In this document: positions 26,612 to 36,470 of the stretch, in pieces
How the letters are laid out: each line of letters opens with the position of its first letter
How positions within the stretch are numbered: position 1 is the first letter of the stretch
DNA from: Megasphaera sp.
GTDB taxonomy: Bacteria; Bacillota; Negativicutes; Veillonellales; Megasphaeraceae
Assembly (NCBI GenBank): GCA_022486585.1
Contig: JAKVKI010000002.1
Coordinates: 1-64,000, forward strand
Length of the DNA: 64,000 nucleotides
Reading direction: 5' to 3'
Made by a program: the position numbers and the translations under genes
Notes under the pieces: generated by a model
Told to the model about the DNA's origin: nothing
The model's input: only the letters and a program-made list of their open reading frames with translations
Databases searched by the model: none

Positions 26612-27603
26612 TGAACTCATTACTGGAGATTAGTCACTTGTCCATATCGTTCCATACGTATCGCGGTACGCTGGAAGCTATCCATGACGTGTCCCTGTCT
26701 GTTGCAGCAGGAGAAACTGTCGGTATTGTCGGAGAATCAGGTTGTGGTAAATCAGTGACTGCTCAAGGCGCGATGAAATTACTTCCTTCGGGGGCGGCTG
26801 TGTATAGCAGCGGTCATATATATTGGGATGGCTGCGATGTCATACCGCTATCCGAGCAGAAAATGAATACGTTGCGAGGGCGTGATATGGCCATGGTTTT
26901 TCAAGATCCCATGACGGCGCTGAATCCGGTCCTTACGATTGGCAGTCAGATTCGTGAAGGCCTGCAGCTCCATCAGCATCTGGATGGTCATGCTGCCACT
27001 GTCAAAGCAGCAGAACTGTTGCGGGATGTGGGTATGACATCACCAGAAAAACGGCTCCATCAGTATCCGCACGAATTATCAGGCGGTATGCGTCAGCGCT
27101 GTCTTATAGCTATGGCCTTATCGTGTTCGCCGCGTCTGCTCTTTGCTGATGAACCGACGACAGCTCTCGATGTGACCACTGAAGCTCAGGTACTGGCACT
27201 TCTTCGGAAACTGCAGCAGCAATCTGGCATGGCTGTCGTTCTCATTTCCCATAATTTAGGCGTTATTGCCCAAATGTGCCGACGGATTTATGTGATGTAT
27301 GCCGGTACTATTGTTGAAGAGGGAAGCGGTGAAGATATTTTTTATCGTCCTGCTCATCCATATACTACAGGTCTTCTGGCATCCTTGCCAGATCCGGATC
27401 ATAAAGATAAAATACTGACTGGTATTGACGGCCAGGCGCCAGATTTGTTCCATTTGCCAGAAGGATGCCGATTCTATCCCCGCTGTCCGCATGCGATGAA
27501 CATTTGCATGCACCGCCAGCCTCCGGCATACAGGCAGGGCGACGGACATACAGCTTCGTGCTGGCTTCTCAGCCCGGATATGGCAAAAGGAGGGAATGCC
27601 TGA
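26611..27603 (+). CDS. Peptide importer ATPase OppD/DppD
   Basis: A 330-residue cytoplasmic ABC ATPase. Walker A is GESGCGKS (about 41-48), the Q loop is VFQDPMTALNP, the signature is LSGGMRQR (about 156), Walker B is LLFADEPTTALD, and the H loop is ISHN. The C-terminal oligopeptide-transport domain (oligo_HPY) contains the cysteines of CRFYPRCPHAMNICM that in related OppD bind a 4Fe-4S cluster. It overlaps OppC (TGATG), and its stop overlaps the start of OppF in the same way. It works as a heterodimer with OppF. Confidence 0.94.
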   Translation: MNSLLEISHLSISFHTYRGTLEAIHDVSLSVAAGETVGIVGESGCGKSVTAQGAMKLLPSGAAVYSSGHIYWDGCDVIPLSEQKMNTLRGRDMAMVFQDPMTALNPVLTIGSQIREGLQLHQHLDGHAATVKAAELLRDVGMTSPEKRLHQYPHELSGGMRQRCLIAMALSCSPRLLFADEPTTALDVTTEAQVLALLRKLQQQSGMAVVLISHNLGVIAQMCRRIYVMYAGTIVEEGSGEDIFYRPAHPYTTGLLASLPDPDHKDKILTGIDGQAPDLFHLPEGCRFYPRCPHAMNICMHRQPPAYRQGDGHTASCWLLSPDMAKGGNA

Positions 27604-28574
27604 TGGATCTGATTGCGATTCGCCATCTGACAAAAGAATTTGTTATGGAAACGAACTGGCTGGGCAGGCCTGTCAGCGTGTTGCCGGCAGTCCGTGATAT
27701 ATCCCTGACCATCCATGCTGGTGAGACCGTAGGCCTTGTCGGTGAATCTGGTTGCGGTAAATCGACATTTGCCCGTACTGTTTTGGGTCTATATAGCAAG
27801 ACGGCAGGACAGGTGTTTTATGAAGGCAAGGATACAGCTGAGGAAAAAACAGCCAGAGAATTTCGCCGTCATGTGCAGATGATTTTTCAAGATCCGTATT
27901 CTTCACTCGATCCGCGCATGACTGTTGAAGATATTATTAGTGAACCCTTGCGGAATTATCAGTTATATCATACCAATGCAGAACGACAGGCCAAAGTAGG
28001 GGCACTGCTGGAACAAGTTGATCTGAGCCGTGAAGCGGCACAGCGGTATCCCCATGAATTCAGCGGTGGCCAGCGACAGCGTGTCGGTATTGCCAGAGCA
28101 TTGGCCGTATCACCGCAGTGCATCTTTTGTGATGAACCTATATCGGCGCTCGATGTATCTGTGCAGGTACAGATTGTCAATATGTTGCAACGGCTGCAGA
28201 AGGAATTGGGGCTGTCCTATTTGTTCATTGCCCATGATTTGGCCATGGTGCATCACATAAGTCATCGTATAGGCGTTATGTATTTGGGGCGCCTTGTCGA
28301 AATCGGCCCAGGTGATGCTGTATTCCATACGCCGCTGCATCCATATACGCAGGTCCTTATTGCCTCTGTACCGCGGCCGGACCCGCTGGCAAAGCCCTGC
28401 AGTGTTGTCAAAGGAGAAGTACCGAGCCCCTTGGATGTACCGTCAGGCTGTGTATTTCATCCGCGCTGTCCCTATGCAGATGAGCGCTGCCGACAGGAAG
28501 AACCGTTACTGCGTCAAGTCGGACCAGGGCGGTTTGCCGCCTGTCATCACATCCAGGGAGGTGCTGGACAATGA
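27603..28574 (+). CDS. Peptide importer ATPase OppF/DppF
   Basis: A 323-residue ABC ATPase. ATG at 27603 overlaps the previous stop (TGATG) after GGAGGGA; a longer reading frame from 27465 would intrude into the previous gene and is rejected. Walker A GESGCGKS, Q loop IFQDPYSSLDPR, signature FSGGQRQRV and Walker B CIFCDEPISALD are all present. The C-terminal oligo_HPY part holds CVFHPRCPYADERC. The 3' end overlaps the binding-protein gene by ATGA. Together with OppD it powers the importer. Confidence 0.94.
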   Translation: MDLIAIRHLTKEFVMETNWLGRPVSVLPAVRDISLTIHAGETVGLVGESGCGKSTFARTVLGLYSKTAGQVFYEGKDTAEEKTAREFRRHVQMIFQDPYSSLDPRMTVEDIISEPLRNYQLYHTNAERQAKVGALLEQVDLSREAAQRYPHEFSGGQRQRVGIARALAVSPQCIFCDEPISALDVSVQVQIVNMLQRLQKELGLSYLFIAHDLAMVHHISHRIGVMYLGRLVEIGPGDAVFHTPLHPYTQVLIASVPRPDPLAKPCSVVKGEVPSPLDVPSGCVFHPRCPYADERCRQEEPLLRQVGPGRFAACHHIQGGAGQ

Positions 28575-30154
28575 AATGGAAATATATAGTAACAGCAGTG
28601 ACAGCCATAGCAGTCTTGGCTCTCAGCGGCTGTAGCGCTGTGCGTCATCCTGACACGGTGAGTTATGTCCTGGAAGCGGAACCGTCTCGTCTGGATCCGG
28701 CTATGACGACGACGTTACCAGAAAACAATACAGAATTGCAACTTTTTGAAGGATTGACTCGTTTGGATGAACAGGATATGCCTCAACCGGCGTTGGCGAA
28801 GTCTTGGGAGATTTCGCCTGATGGGAAAACCTATACATTTCATCTCCGTGATGGCATCCGCTGGAGCGATGGTACGGCTATTACGGCACAGGATATAGAA
28901 TATTCCTGGAAACGGGTCATGAATCCCGAGGTTGCCTCAGAGAATGCATACATGATGTTTCCCATTGATAAAGCGGAAGCGTATTTCAATAAAAAGGCGT
29001 CAGCTCATGAAGTAGGTGTAACGGCTCTTGATGACCAGACGCTGCAAGTCCGTTTGCAGAATCCGACTGCATATTTTCTTAATTTGACAGCGAATCACTG
29101 CTATTATGCTGTGCCTAGGAAAATCGTTGAAGCCAATCCTGATACGTGGGCTTCTGATGCAGAAACGATGATTTGCAGCGGTCCGTTTAAAATCACGCGC
29201 TGGATCCATTCCAGTCAGATCGATATGGTCAAGAATGATGCGTATTGGGATGCAGATGCAGTGAAATTATCCCATATGGAATTTCCCATCAGTGACTCCC
29301 AGGCAACTCGACTGACCCTCGTTGAAAGCAATCAAGCGAATATGACGGTTGAACCGCCGCCGTCAGATCAGACACGGCTGGAAAAAATGGGCTTGTATCG
29401 TATTGCTCCGTATTTAGGAGCATACTATTATGTGTTCAATGTCCAAGCTAAGCCTTTTGATGATGTCCGTGTCCGTCGAGCTTTTGCACTGGCTATACAA
29501 CGGCAAAATCTGATCCATTATATTGTCCGTGGTCAGAAACAAGCTGCCTATGCCTGGGTACCGCCAGGAATCGTAGATGAAGTAACAGGGACGGATTTCC
29601 GTGCTGACGGAGGCAATTGTATAACAGAAGATGTACCGCAGGCACAGCAACTGCTGAAGGAAGCAGGGTATGATGGGGATCATCCCCTGCCGGAAGTAAC
29701 GGTTCTCTTTAATACGAATGAAATGCATAAAGCAGTAGCAGAAGCGATGCAGGCCATGTGGAAGCAAAATCTCGGTGTTGAAGTCCATCTCATGAATCAG
29801 GAATCGAAGGTATTTATGGCATCACGGGCAAAAGGGGATTATCAAATCGCCAGAGCGTCGTGGATTGCTGATTACATTGACCCCATGTCTTTTATGGAAG
29901 TATTTTCTGACGAAGAAAATGACGCCCAATATCACAATGATGCCTACAATGAGCTGATTAAAAAGGCAAAGGAAACGAATGATGAAATACAGCGTCTTCA
30001 ATATCTCCATGATGCTGAAAAAATTCTTTTCGATGACTGCGTTATCATTCCTATTTATTACACGACGCAGCCGTATGTGGCCCAGTCTTACATTAAAGGC
30101 TATCACTGGTCTCCGTTAGGAATCGTAGATTTTAAACGTGCCTATATCGAATAA
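28571..30154 (+). CDS. Peptide-binding lipoprotein (OppA/DppA, SBP family 5)
   Basis: A 527-residue extracytoplasmic binding protein. The signal peptide ends in the lipobox LSGC with the lipid-accepting Cys21. The mature protein has the SBP_bac_5 pattern: a start with SYVLEAEPSRLDPAM, AKSWEISPDGKTYTFHLRDGIRWSDGTAITAQDI near residues 75-110, and the C-terminal half with ADYIDPMSFMEVF. It sits after the ATPases, rather than first as in many opp operons. Related proteins bind short peptides or murein tripeptide (MppA). The LD-carboxypeptidase gene 42 nt downstream makes a murein-peptide ligand attractive, but no binding residue proves it. Confidence 0.92.
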   Translation: MKWKYIVTAVTAIAVLALSGCSAVRHPDTVSYVLEAEPSRLDPAMTTTLPENNTELQLFEGLTRLDEQDMPQPALAKSWEISPDGKTYTFHLRDGIRWSDGTAITAQDIEYSWKRVMNPEVASENAYMMFPIDKAEAYFNKKASAHEVGVTALDDQTLQVRLQNPTAYFLNLTANHCYYAVPRKIVEANPDTWASDAETMICSGPFKITRWIHSSQIDMVKNDAYWDADAVKLSHMEFPISDSQATRLTLVESNQANMTVEPPPSDQTRLEKMGLYRIAPYLGAYYYVFNVQAKPFDDVRVRRAFALAIQRQNLIHYIVRGQKQAAYAWVPPGIVDEVTGTDFRADGGNCITEDVPQAQQLLKEAGYDGDHPLPEVTVLFNTNEMHKAVAEAMQAMWKQNLGVEVHLMNQESKVFMASRAKGDYQIARASWIADYIDPMSFMEVFSDEENDAQYHNDAYNELIKKAKETNDEIQRLQYLHDAEKILFDDCVIIPIYYTTQPYVAQSYIKGYHWSPLGIVDFKRAYIE

Positions 30155-30196
30155 AAGGGCTGTATAGATTACCCTGGTATAGGAGAAAGGGACAGG

Positions 30197-31123
30197 ATGA
30201 AGTATATATTTCCACGAGGGTTGCACTCCGGCGATACGCTTGGCATCGTCGCACCCTCGTCAGCCTTGGCTGATGACAGTATCGAATCAGGATTAGCTTT
30301 TTTGCACAGCCTCGGTTATACAACAAAATGTTACCCGTCAGTGTATGCTGCTGACGGGTATTTGGCTGGCTCTGATGCTGTCCGGGCCAATGATATTAAT
30401 GCGGCCTTTGCCGATGATGAGGTGGCTGGTATTGTTTGTCTTCGCGGCGGTTATGGGGCGACACGGCTGTTACCGCTTCTGGATTACGACAGGATAGGGG
30501 CCCATCCCAAGCTGTTTATCGGATTCAGTGATATTACGGCACTTCATACAGTATTGCAGCAGCGCTGCCATATGGCAACGATTCACGGGGCTATGGTCAT
30601 GTCGCTGGGACGTGCGCCAACGCCCTATACGATAGCCCAATTTACGCAGGGCTTGGCAGATCCATGGCATACAGGTGTGCCGGATTTGCCACCGTCATGT
30701 ACGTTGGAAACGATTGTTCCCGGTGATGTCAGCGGCCCTTTATGCGGTGGCAACCTGATGCTCCTGTCCGTGACGACTGGCACAACCTATGGTCTCGACG
30801 GCAGCGATGGTATTTTGTTACTAGAAGAAATAGGGGAAGAAGCATATTCCCTGGATCGCATGTTACGGCAATTGGAACAATCCGGTCTCATCGACAGAGT
30901 ACAGGGCATCCTGTTTGGAGAATTCACCAAATGTATGCCTGTAGAAGCACAGCCGTATGAATTTACGGTGAAAGATGTTGTTACGCAGTATGCCCGGCGA
31001 TGGGGAAAGCCAGCCTTATGGGGCTTTCCTGCAGGTCATGGCCGGGATAATGCCTGGCTTCCCTTAGGACAAAATGTACATCTGCACCTGACAAGGCATC
31101 AGGCGGATGTTATAATACAATGA
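30197..31123 (+). CDS. ldcA: Muramoyltetrapeptide LD-carboxypeptidase (S66 family)
   Basis: A 308-residue cytoplasmic peptidase that removes the terminal D-Ala from murein tetrapeptide during cell-wall recycling; MccF immunity peptidases share the fold. The nucleophile is Ser111 in FIGFSDITALH. The Glu of LLLEEIGEEAYSLDRM (near 215) and the His of GFPAGHGRDN (near 283) complete the S66 triad. GGGLHSGDTLGIVAPSS-like start and RGGYGATRLL are family signatures. Ribosome site GGAGAAAGGG. Location directly after the peptide importer supports a murein-peptide recycling role; MccF-type antibiotic-peptide hydrolysis is the alternative. Confidence 0.88.
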   Translation: MKYIFPRGLHSGDTLGIVAPSSALADDSIESGLAFLHSLGYTTKCYPSVYAADGYLAGSDAVRANDINAAFADDEVAGIVCLRGGYGATRLLPLLDYDRIGAHPKLFIGFSDITALHTVLQQRCHMATIHGAMVMSLGRAPTPYTIAQFTQGLADPWHTGVPDLPPSCTLETIVPGDVSGPLCGGNLMLLSVTTGTTYGLDGSDGILLLEEIGEEAYSLDRMLRQLEQSGLIDRVQGILFGEFTKCMPVEAQPYEFTVKDVVTQYARRWGKPALWGFPAGHGRDNAWLPLGQNVHLHLTRHQADVIIQ

Positions 31124-31153
31124 TATGATGTAAAACCACCCTATGAGGAGAAC

Positions 31154-32314
31154 ATGATGAATAAGAACGAAATGAAAAAAAAAGCCTGCCAGTGTGTGGA
31201 TGACTTGCAGTCCCTTATATATGGCATTGCTGATTATTTGCATGAACACCCTGAAATCGGTACACAAGAAGTACTGGCTTCAGCGTATTTACGGAATATA
31301 TTGGAAAAATACCATTTCACCGTAACGGACCTCGTACCAGAAGCTTTTCCGACAGCGTTCCATGCGACTTTTGGCCACGGTGCCTGCCAAATGGCTTTTT
31401 TGGCAGAATACGATGCACTGCCCGGTTTGGGCCATGCCTGTGGTCATAACCTTATTGCGGCTATGAGTGTCGGTGCGGCTATTGCTTTTTCTAACGTTTG
31501 TGGAGAGGCAGCAACGGTTCATGTTTTTGGTTGTCCTGCCGAAGAAACAGAAGGCAGTAAGATTTATATGAGTGATCATGGTGTTTTTGATGATATTGAT
31601 GCAGCTGTCATCATTCACCCGGGATCGGATAAAACACAGATCGGCGGAACATCGTATGCGACGCATCCTATGGAATTTACGTTTCTTGGCAAAGCAGCTC
31701 ATGTTGCCGATCCATGCTACCATGGTATTAACGCCCTGGATGCTCTCGTCGATTTCTATGGCAAGTTAAAAAACTATGATAAACAGCTGAAAGAACGCCA
31801 TATTATCGGGACCATCATCACCGATGGCGGTACTGCTCCCAATATTATTCCTGACAAAGCCGTTATGAAAGCGACCATTCGTGCTCTTGATGCGGATTTC
31901 CTGGAAAAAACGATGCTGCCACAAATACGCCGTATGGCGCAGGACGTGTCAGCTGCACATGGAACGACGCTGGATATGTATCATTACGAACCACTATTTC
32001 GCAATATGGTGAATGATGCCAGGCTGGACGTGTATTTCGCAGATGCATTCAGTGAACTTTACGAAGAATTCGGTATCAAAGACGATGAGCATGCCGAAGG
32101 TTCTACAGACGTAGGCGACGTCAGCCACATTACCCGTGTGAGCCAGCCAGAGATATGTATCGGTTGTGATATTGCTGCCCATACGCCGGCTTTTGCTGTT
32201 GCCGCCGGCAGTACGTATGGCAAGATGCAGGCCCTGACAGGAGCGAAAGCGATGGCAATGGTAGGCATTGACGTCATGACAGAAACAGAAAGGACGAATC
32301 ATGGGCAGCATTAA
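31154..32314 (+). CDS. M20-family amidohydrolase / metallopeptidase
   Basis: A 386-residue metal-dependent hydrolase of the M20 (AbgB/HipO-like) group, which cleaves acyl-amino acids, aminoacyl-glutamates or dipeptides. Metal-binding motifs are GHACGHN (about 95-101), CPAEETEGSK (about 125-134) and the His in later VAAHTPAF. The lid/dimerisation domain lies between about 180 and 290. Two adjacent ATGs (31154, 31157) share AGGAG. Its last 14 nt overlap the ABC-F gene. In context it could process imported peptides after the carboxypeptidase; the exact substrate is open. Confidence 0.86.
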   Translation: MMNKNEMKKKACQCVDDLQSLIYGIADYLHEHPEIGTQEVLASAYLRNILEKYHFTVTDLVPEAFPTAFHATFGHGACQMAFLAEYDALPGLGHACGHNLIAAMSVGAAIAFSNVCGEAATVHVFGCPAEETEGSKIYMSDHGVFDDIDAAVIIHPGSDKTQIGGTSYATHPMEFTFLGKAAHVADPCYHGINALDALVDFYGKLKNYDKQLKERHIIGTIITDGGTAPNIIPDKAVMKATIRALDADFLEKTMLPQIRRMAQDVSAAHGTTLDMYHYEPLFRNMVNDARLDVYFADAFSELYEEFGIKDDEHAEGSTDVGDVSHITRVSQPEICIGCDIAAHTPAFAVAAGSTYGKMQALTGAKAMAMVGIDVMTETERTNHGQH

Positions 32315-34235
32315 AGTACAGAAATTAGCAAAATCATTTGGCATCCATACGGTTTTTCACGATGTTACCTTTGAGATCCGCCGCGGCGAACGGATCGGTC
32401 TTATTGGGGCTAATGGTGCCGGTAAGTCAACGCTTCTTAAATGCCTCATTGGTGAAGAAGACTATGACAATGGCATGTTTTCAGTTTCCGAAGGTGAATC
32501 CATCGGCTATTTACAACAGGATATTACCGTCGATGACGATATTACCCTGCGGCAGACGATTACCGAGGCTTGGCAGGATGTGCTATCTATTGAACAGCAA
32601 ATCAAAGAGGCAGAACAGGAGATGCAGGATCATCCTGATGATGAAGGGGCGATGAACCGCTATGCCCGCTTGCAAGAACGATTTGAATGGCTTGGCGGTT
32701 ATGAATATGAATCGTCTTCCCGTAAAATAGTCCACGGACTAGGATTTACAGAGGATGATATGGACCGGCCAGTCCGGCAGTTTTCTGGCGGTCAAAAGAC
32801 ACGGATCAACTTGGCGAAAGCCTTAGTGCGTCGCCCGGATTACTTGTTTCTGGATGAACCGACGAACCATCTCGATATGGATATGCTCGAATGGCTCGAA
32901 GGGTATTTATTGTCCTATGGCGGCGGTATCCTCATCGTATCCCATGACCGGTATTTTTTGGATCGAGTAACTACAGGAATCTTAGAACTTGATCATAGCA
33001 CGGTTACAAAATATAAGGGAAATTATTCATCATATATAGAACAACGGCAGCAACGCCGTAAAGCCCTTGAAGGGGCATATAAGAAACAACAGGAACATAT
33101 TCGGGAAACAGAAGAATATATCCGTAAATATAAAGCCGGCATCAAGGCTAAACAAGCGCGGGGACGCCAATCCCAATTGGACCGGCTGGATCGGATTGAA
33201 TTATCTGCCGAAGCAGCGACGCTTCATTTCCATTTTGCTCCTGTAGAAGAATGTGGTCAGAAAGTCCTTGTCGTCGACGATATTTGCGGCGGCTTCCCAG
33301 ACCGGCAGCTCTTCGACCATATGTCGCTATTATTGCGGCGCGGCGAATCGGCATCCCTTATCGGTCCTAATGGTACAGGGAAGACGACGCTCATCCGCAT
33401 GATCATGGGTGAAAAGCAACCAGATAGCGGCCACATTACGTTGGGAAGCCGGGTCCATATCGGGTATTTTGCGCAGGAACATACAGAACTCCACGGAAGT
33501 TGGACTGTTTTGGAAGAAATCATGAATGATTTCACCTATGGCGAAGATGATGCCAGAGCGGCACTAGGGCATTTTCTGTTCCGCGGCGATGATGTATTCA
33601 AGGTCATTGACAGCTTGAGTGGTGGCGAACAAGCTCGGTTAGCCTTATTGAAACTATTCCTGCAGGGCGCCAATTTTCTGATCCTCGATGAACCGACGAA
33701 CCATCTCGACATCCCTACGAGGGAAGTCCTTGAACAGGCACTGCTGGATTTTGGCGGTACGTATCTGGTTGTTTCGCATGACCGGTATTTCCTTGATAAG
33801 ATCACACAACGTACCTTAGTGCTCGAACAGAAGAAGCTTACAGAATTTGTCGGGAATTATACGTATTATCGGGAAAAGGAAAAAGAAGCGGCAGAATTAG
33901 CGGCGCAGGAACAAGCGGAGACGGAACGGGAAATCAGCAAAGACTTGATCAAACGTCCAGATGCAGCACCTATAAAAAAAGAACCGGCACCACCTGTACC
34001 GGTTCAAGCAAAAGCAATACATAAAGCTTCCTCGTATGGAACGGCGCAAAAGCTGGCAAAAGTCGAACTGAAGATAGCCGAGCTGGAAGCGACCATAAAA
34101 ATGTATGAAGTTCAAATGAACATGCCGGCTAACCAAAGCGATGCTGACGTGATGCTGGACTTGACGAAACAATACGAGGAAACACAGCACCAATTAGACG
34201 CTGCCTATGAAAAATGGGAAGAATTGTCAGAATAA
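32301..34235 (+). CDS. ABC-F ATPase (ribosome-associated, Uup/YdiF type)
   Basis: A 644-residue soluble protein with two ABC domains and no membrane segment. First Walker A GANGAGKSTL (about 36-45) and signature FSGGQKTR; second Walker A GPNGTGKTTL (about 354) and signature LSGGEQARL. The interdomain P-site tRNA-interaction linker (about 240-310) is rich in Lys/Arg/Gln. The C-terminal about 80 residues form a coiled coil with a Pro/Lys linker before it, as in Uup and YdiF. ABC-F proteins act on stalled ribosomes. It overlaps the M20 gene by 14 nt and meets the response regulator gene tail to tail with 11 nt between; no terminator is seen there. Confidence 0.92.
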   Translation: MGSIKVQKLAKSFGIHTVFHDVTFEIRRGERIGLIGANGAGKSTLLKCLIGEEDYDNGMFSVSEGESIGYLQQDITVDDDITLRQTITEAWQDVLSIEQQIKEAEQEMQDHPDDEGAMNRYARLQERFEWLGGYEYESSSRKIVHGLGFTEDDMDRPVRQFSGGQKTRINLAKALVRRPDYLFLDEPTNHLDMDMLEWLEGYLLSYGGGILIVSHDRYFLDRVTTGILELDHSTVTKYKGNYSSYIEQRQQRRKALEGAYKKQQEHIRETEEYIRKYKAGIKAKQARGRQSQLDRLDRIELSAEAATLHFHFAPVEECGQKVLVVDDICGGFPDRQLFDHMSLLLRRGESASLIGPNGTGKTTLIRMIMGEKQPDSGHITLGSRVHIGYFAQEHTELHGSWTVLEEIMNDFTYGEDDARAALGHFLFRGDDVFKVIDSLSGGEQARLALLKLFLQGANFLILDEPTNHLDIPTREVLEQALLDFGGTYLVVSHDRYFLDKITQRTLVLEQKKLTEFVGNYTYYREKEKEAAELAAQEQAETEREISKDLIKRPDAAPIKKEPAPPVPVQAKAIHKASSYGTAQKLAKVELKIAELEATIKMYEVQMNMPANQSDADVMLDLTKQYEETQHQLDAAYEKWEELSE

Positions 34236-34246
34236 ATAAAGGAGAT

Positions 34247-34945
34247 CTAATCCGTTTCTTTGAACCGGTATCCGGCACCCCACACTGTTTCTATGTATAT
34301 GGGGTTCGACGGATCCGGTTCTATTTTTTCACGGATGCGGTTGACATGCACCATGACAGTAGCCGTGTCACCGAGCGCATCTTGTCCCCAGACGCGGTCG
34401 AATAATCGTTCCCGGCTGAATACGATACCCGGATGCTGTGCTAAAAAAGCCAATAATTCAAATTCACGATGGGTCAGTGTGATTTCTTTTCCTTCAGAAA
34501 AAACGCGATGCTTTTCTGGTTGTATTTCTAAGCTGCCAAAACAAAGGGAGGTCTTTTGATCCCGTTCCGCCAGCCCTGTCAGGCGTTCGTACCGCGTAAT
34601 ATGTGACTTGACACGGGCTACCAGTTCTGTCGGACTGAAGGGTTTGCAAATATAATCATCAGCTCCCAAGCCGAGACCACGGATCTTGTCGATATCTTCC
34701 CGTTTTGCTGTGACCATTAAGATGGGCACTTCTTTTTTTGCCCGGATTTCTCGGCATACTTGGAAGCCATCCATTCCGGGCAGCATGATATCCAATAAAA
34801 TGAGGCCATAGTCGCCGGACAATGCCTTTTCCAGTCCTTGTCTGCCATCAGTGGCAGCCGTGACGGCAAAGCCGTTAGCTTCTAAGAAATCCCGCTCCAA
34901 TTCGATGATTTCCTGATTATCTTCAATGATTAGAATCTGTTTCAT
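34247..34945 (-). CDS. OmpR-family response regulator
   Basis: A 232-residue two-domain regulator. The receiver domain has the acidic pair in IIEDN, phospho-acceptor Asp52 in LILLDIMLPGMDG, Thr in MVTAK and Lys in CKPFSP. The C-terminal winged helix (about 130-230) includes LTHREFELLAFLAQHPGIVFSRERLFDRVWG and TVMVHVNRIREKIE. The gene overlaps its histidine kinase by 23 nt, in the order kinase then regulator. Its probable target is the divergent PepSY-like gene and its own operon, through the palindrome at 36471-36484; this is inference. Confidence 0.95.
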   Translation of the reverse strand: MKQILIIEDNQEIIELERDFLEANGFAVTAATDGRQGLEKALSGDYGLILLDIMLPGMDGFQVCREIRAKKEVPILMVTAKREDIDKIRGLGLGADDYICKPFSPTELVARVKSHITRYERLTGLAERDQKTSLCFGSLEIQPEKHRVFSEGKEITLTHREFELLAFLAQHPGIVFSRERLFDRVWGQDALGDTATVMVHVNRIREKIEPDPSNPIYIETVWGAGYRFKETD

Positions 34946-36422
34946 GAGAGTCCTCCTTTGCCATGGGCAAGGTAATAGAAATAGTCAAGCCGCCGCCAAG
35001 GGTCTGGCTGGCACGAATCTGACCGCCTAAACCGAGAATAATCTGTTTGGAAATAGCCAGTCCCAAACCGCTGCCTTTTGTCGTATCTGTGCGGGCAGCA
35101 TCGGTACGGTAGAAACTATCAAAAATCTTGTGTAATTGGTCTGTACTGACGCCCTTTCCGTGATCGGCAAAAGAAATGGTGACACTGTCAGCCAATGGCT
35201 GTATATGAATGTCCATGCGGGCTGTAGCACCTTCTTTATATTTCAAGCTATTGCCGATGATATTCTCGACGACACGGCGGAACTGCATGCGATCTAATGA
35301 CACGACGACTTCCGTATTTTTACTGTCCAGTGTGAGCGACAATCCTTGCTGCTGTAGTGCGTCTTTCCGCTCTGCCGTGAAATCTTCAAAGTAACGGTAA
35401 ATAGGAACTGGTTCCATGGTGAAGGGAATACGTCCTAATTCTAGTTTGGAAAACAGGAACAGACTATCGACGAGTTGCTCCATCGTGCATGCTGCATGAT
35501 AAATATGGCCGAAGTAGCGGTGTTGTTTTTCTGGTGTAGTGGCAATTCCTTCAAGGAGACCGCTGGAATAGCCCTTGACCAGTGTGAGTGGCGTAGCGAT
35601 ATCATGGGAAATGCCGGCAATAAGTTCTTTACGGCTTTGTTCGTACGCTTCCCGCTCATCGCGGCTGTGTTTCAATTCCAGTCGCATCATATTAAAATCA
35701 CGGCACGTATCGCCTAGTTCATCCTGACTGGGAATGGGTACCGGTGTATCTAAATTTCCCCGGCGTATTTCGGCAGACGCATTGCGCAGGGATCCTAAGG
35801 GCTCCAGTATTTGTCGTGATAGCAGCCGCGATACGTAGAGCCCCATACAGATGACCGTGAGAATCGCTGTACCTACGATGATAAGCAACAGAAATTGAAT
35901 GATTTCCTTGGCCGGTCCGTCATGGGCAGGCCCTTGTGCTAAAAACGGCAAGTGGCCGGCAGCAAGTACGGTTGTACCTGATTTAGGTGAGGTATAGCAG
36001 AAGGCAATGCCCTCGTCATCCCAATATAAAGACGACGAAGGGGAAGGACATTTGGCAGCAATGATATGTTGTAACGTGCGGACTGTCGTTCCCGGTGTTA
36101 CATAACGGGACTGGCCGTTTTCGATGACGGCAGTCTGGATGCCTTGCTTTTCTAATATATGCAGATCTTCTCCCATATCTTTGACATGGGAGGTTTTTTT
36201 GTCAGCTTTATTACGCAGGGATGTAATCGCATATTGGATAGATAAGGATGGTCCCTTTTCAGGCCATAAAGCAGCCAAGTCATTTTGCCGTGCCGTTCCG
36301 GCAAGGCGTAATCCGCCAATGAGTATGGTGCCAATACAAATCAGCACGACAACTGGTACAAAAACCATCATAAAATTGGCGAAGAGGATTCGTTTTTGTA
36401 AAGATATATCCCGTAGCTTCAT
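34923..36422 (-). CDS. Sensor histidine kinase (HAMP, HisKA, HATPase)
   Basis: A 499-residue membrane kinase. One membrane segment near the N-terminus (about 13-37), an extracytoplasmic sensor part of about 135 residues, and a second segment (about 185-208) are followed by HAMP with LEPLGSLRNASAEIRRGNLD. The phospho-accepting His is in GISHDIATPLTLVKGY. N box NIIGNSLKY and G boxes DHGKGVS and GSGLGLAISKQ are intact. AGAAGGG stands before the ATG. Signal unknown. The divergent neighbour encodes a PepSY-like exported protein, an arrangement seen with kinases sensing envelope conditions or peptides. Confidence 0.95.
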   Translation of the reverse strand: MKLRDISLQKRILFANFMMVFVPVVVLICIGTILIGGLRLAGTARQNDLAALWPEKGPSLSIQYAITSLRNKADKKTSHVKDMGEDLHILEKQGIQTAVIENGQSRYVTPGTTVRTLQHIIAAKCPSPSSSLYWDDEGIAFCYTSPKSGTTVLAAGHLPFLAQGPAHDGPAKEIIQFLLLIIVGTAILTVICMGLYVSRLLSRQILEPLGSLRNASAEIRRGNLDTPVPIPSQDELGDTCRDFNMMRLELKHSRDEREAYEQSRKELIAGISHDIATPLTLVKGYSSGLLEGIATTPEKQHRYFGHIYHAACTMEQLVDSLFLFSKLELGRIPFTMEPVPIYRYFEDFTAERKDALQQQGLSLTLDSKNTEVVVSLDRMQFRRVVENIIGNSLKYKEGATARMDIHIQPLADSVTISFADHGKGVSTDQLHKIFDSFYRTDAARTDTTKGSGLGLAISKQIILGLGGQIRASQTLGGGLTISITLPMAKEDSHETDSNH

Positions 36423-36470
36423 GGGGTACCCTTCTTTCCTGCAAGCTGTGCAGCATGAATATGAACTATA

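Noticed and set aside
27465-27602. N-terminal extension of the OppF frame
   Set aside because: It lies within OppD coding sequence; ATG at 27603 has the ribosome site and the typical OppF start.
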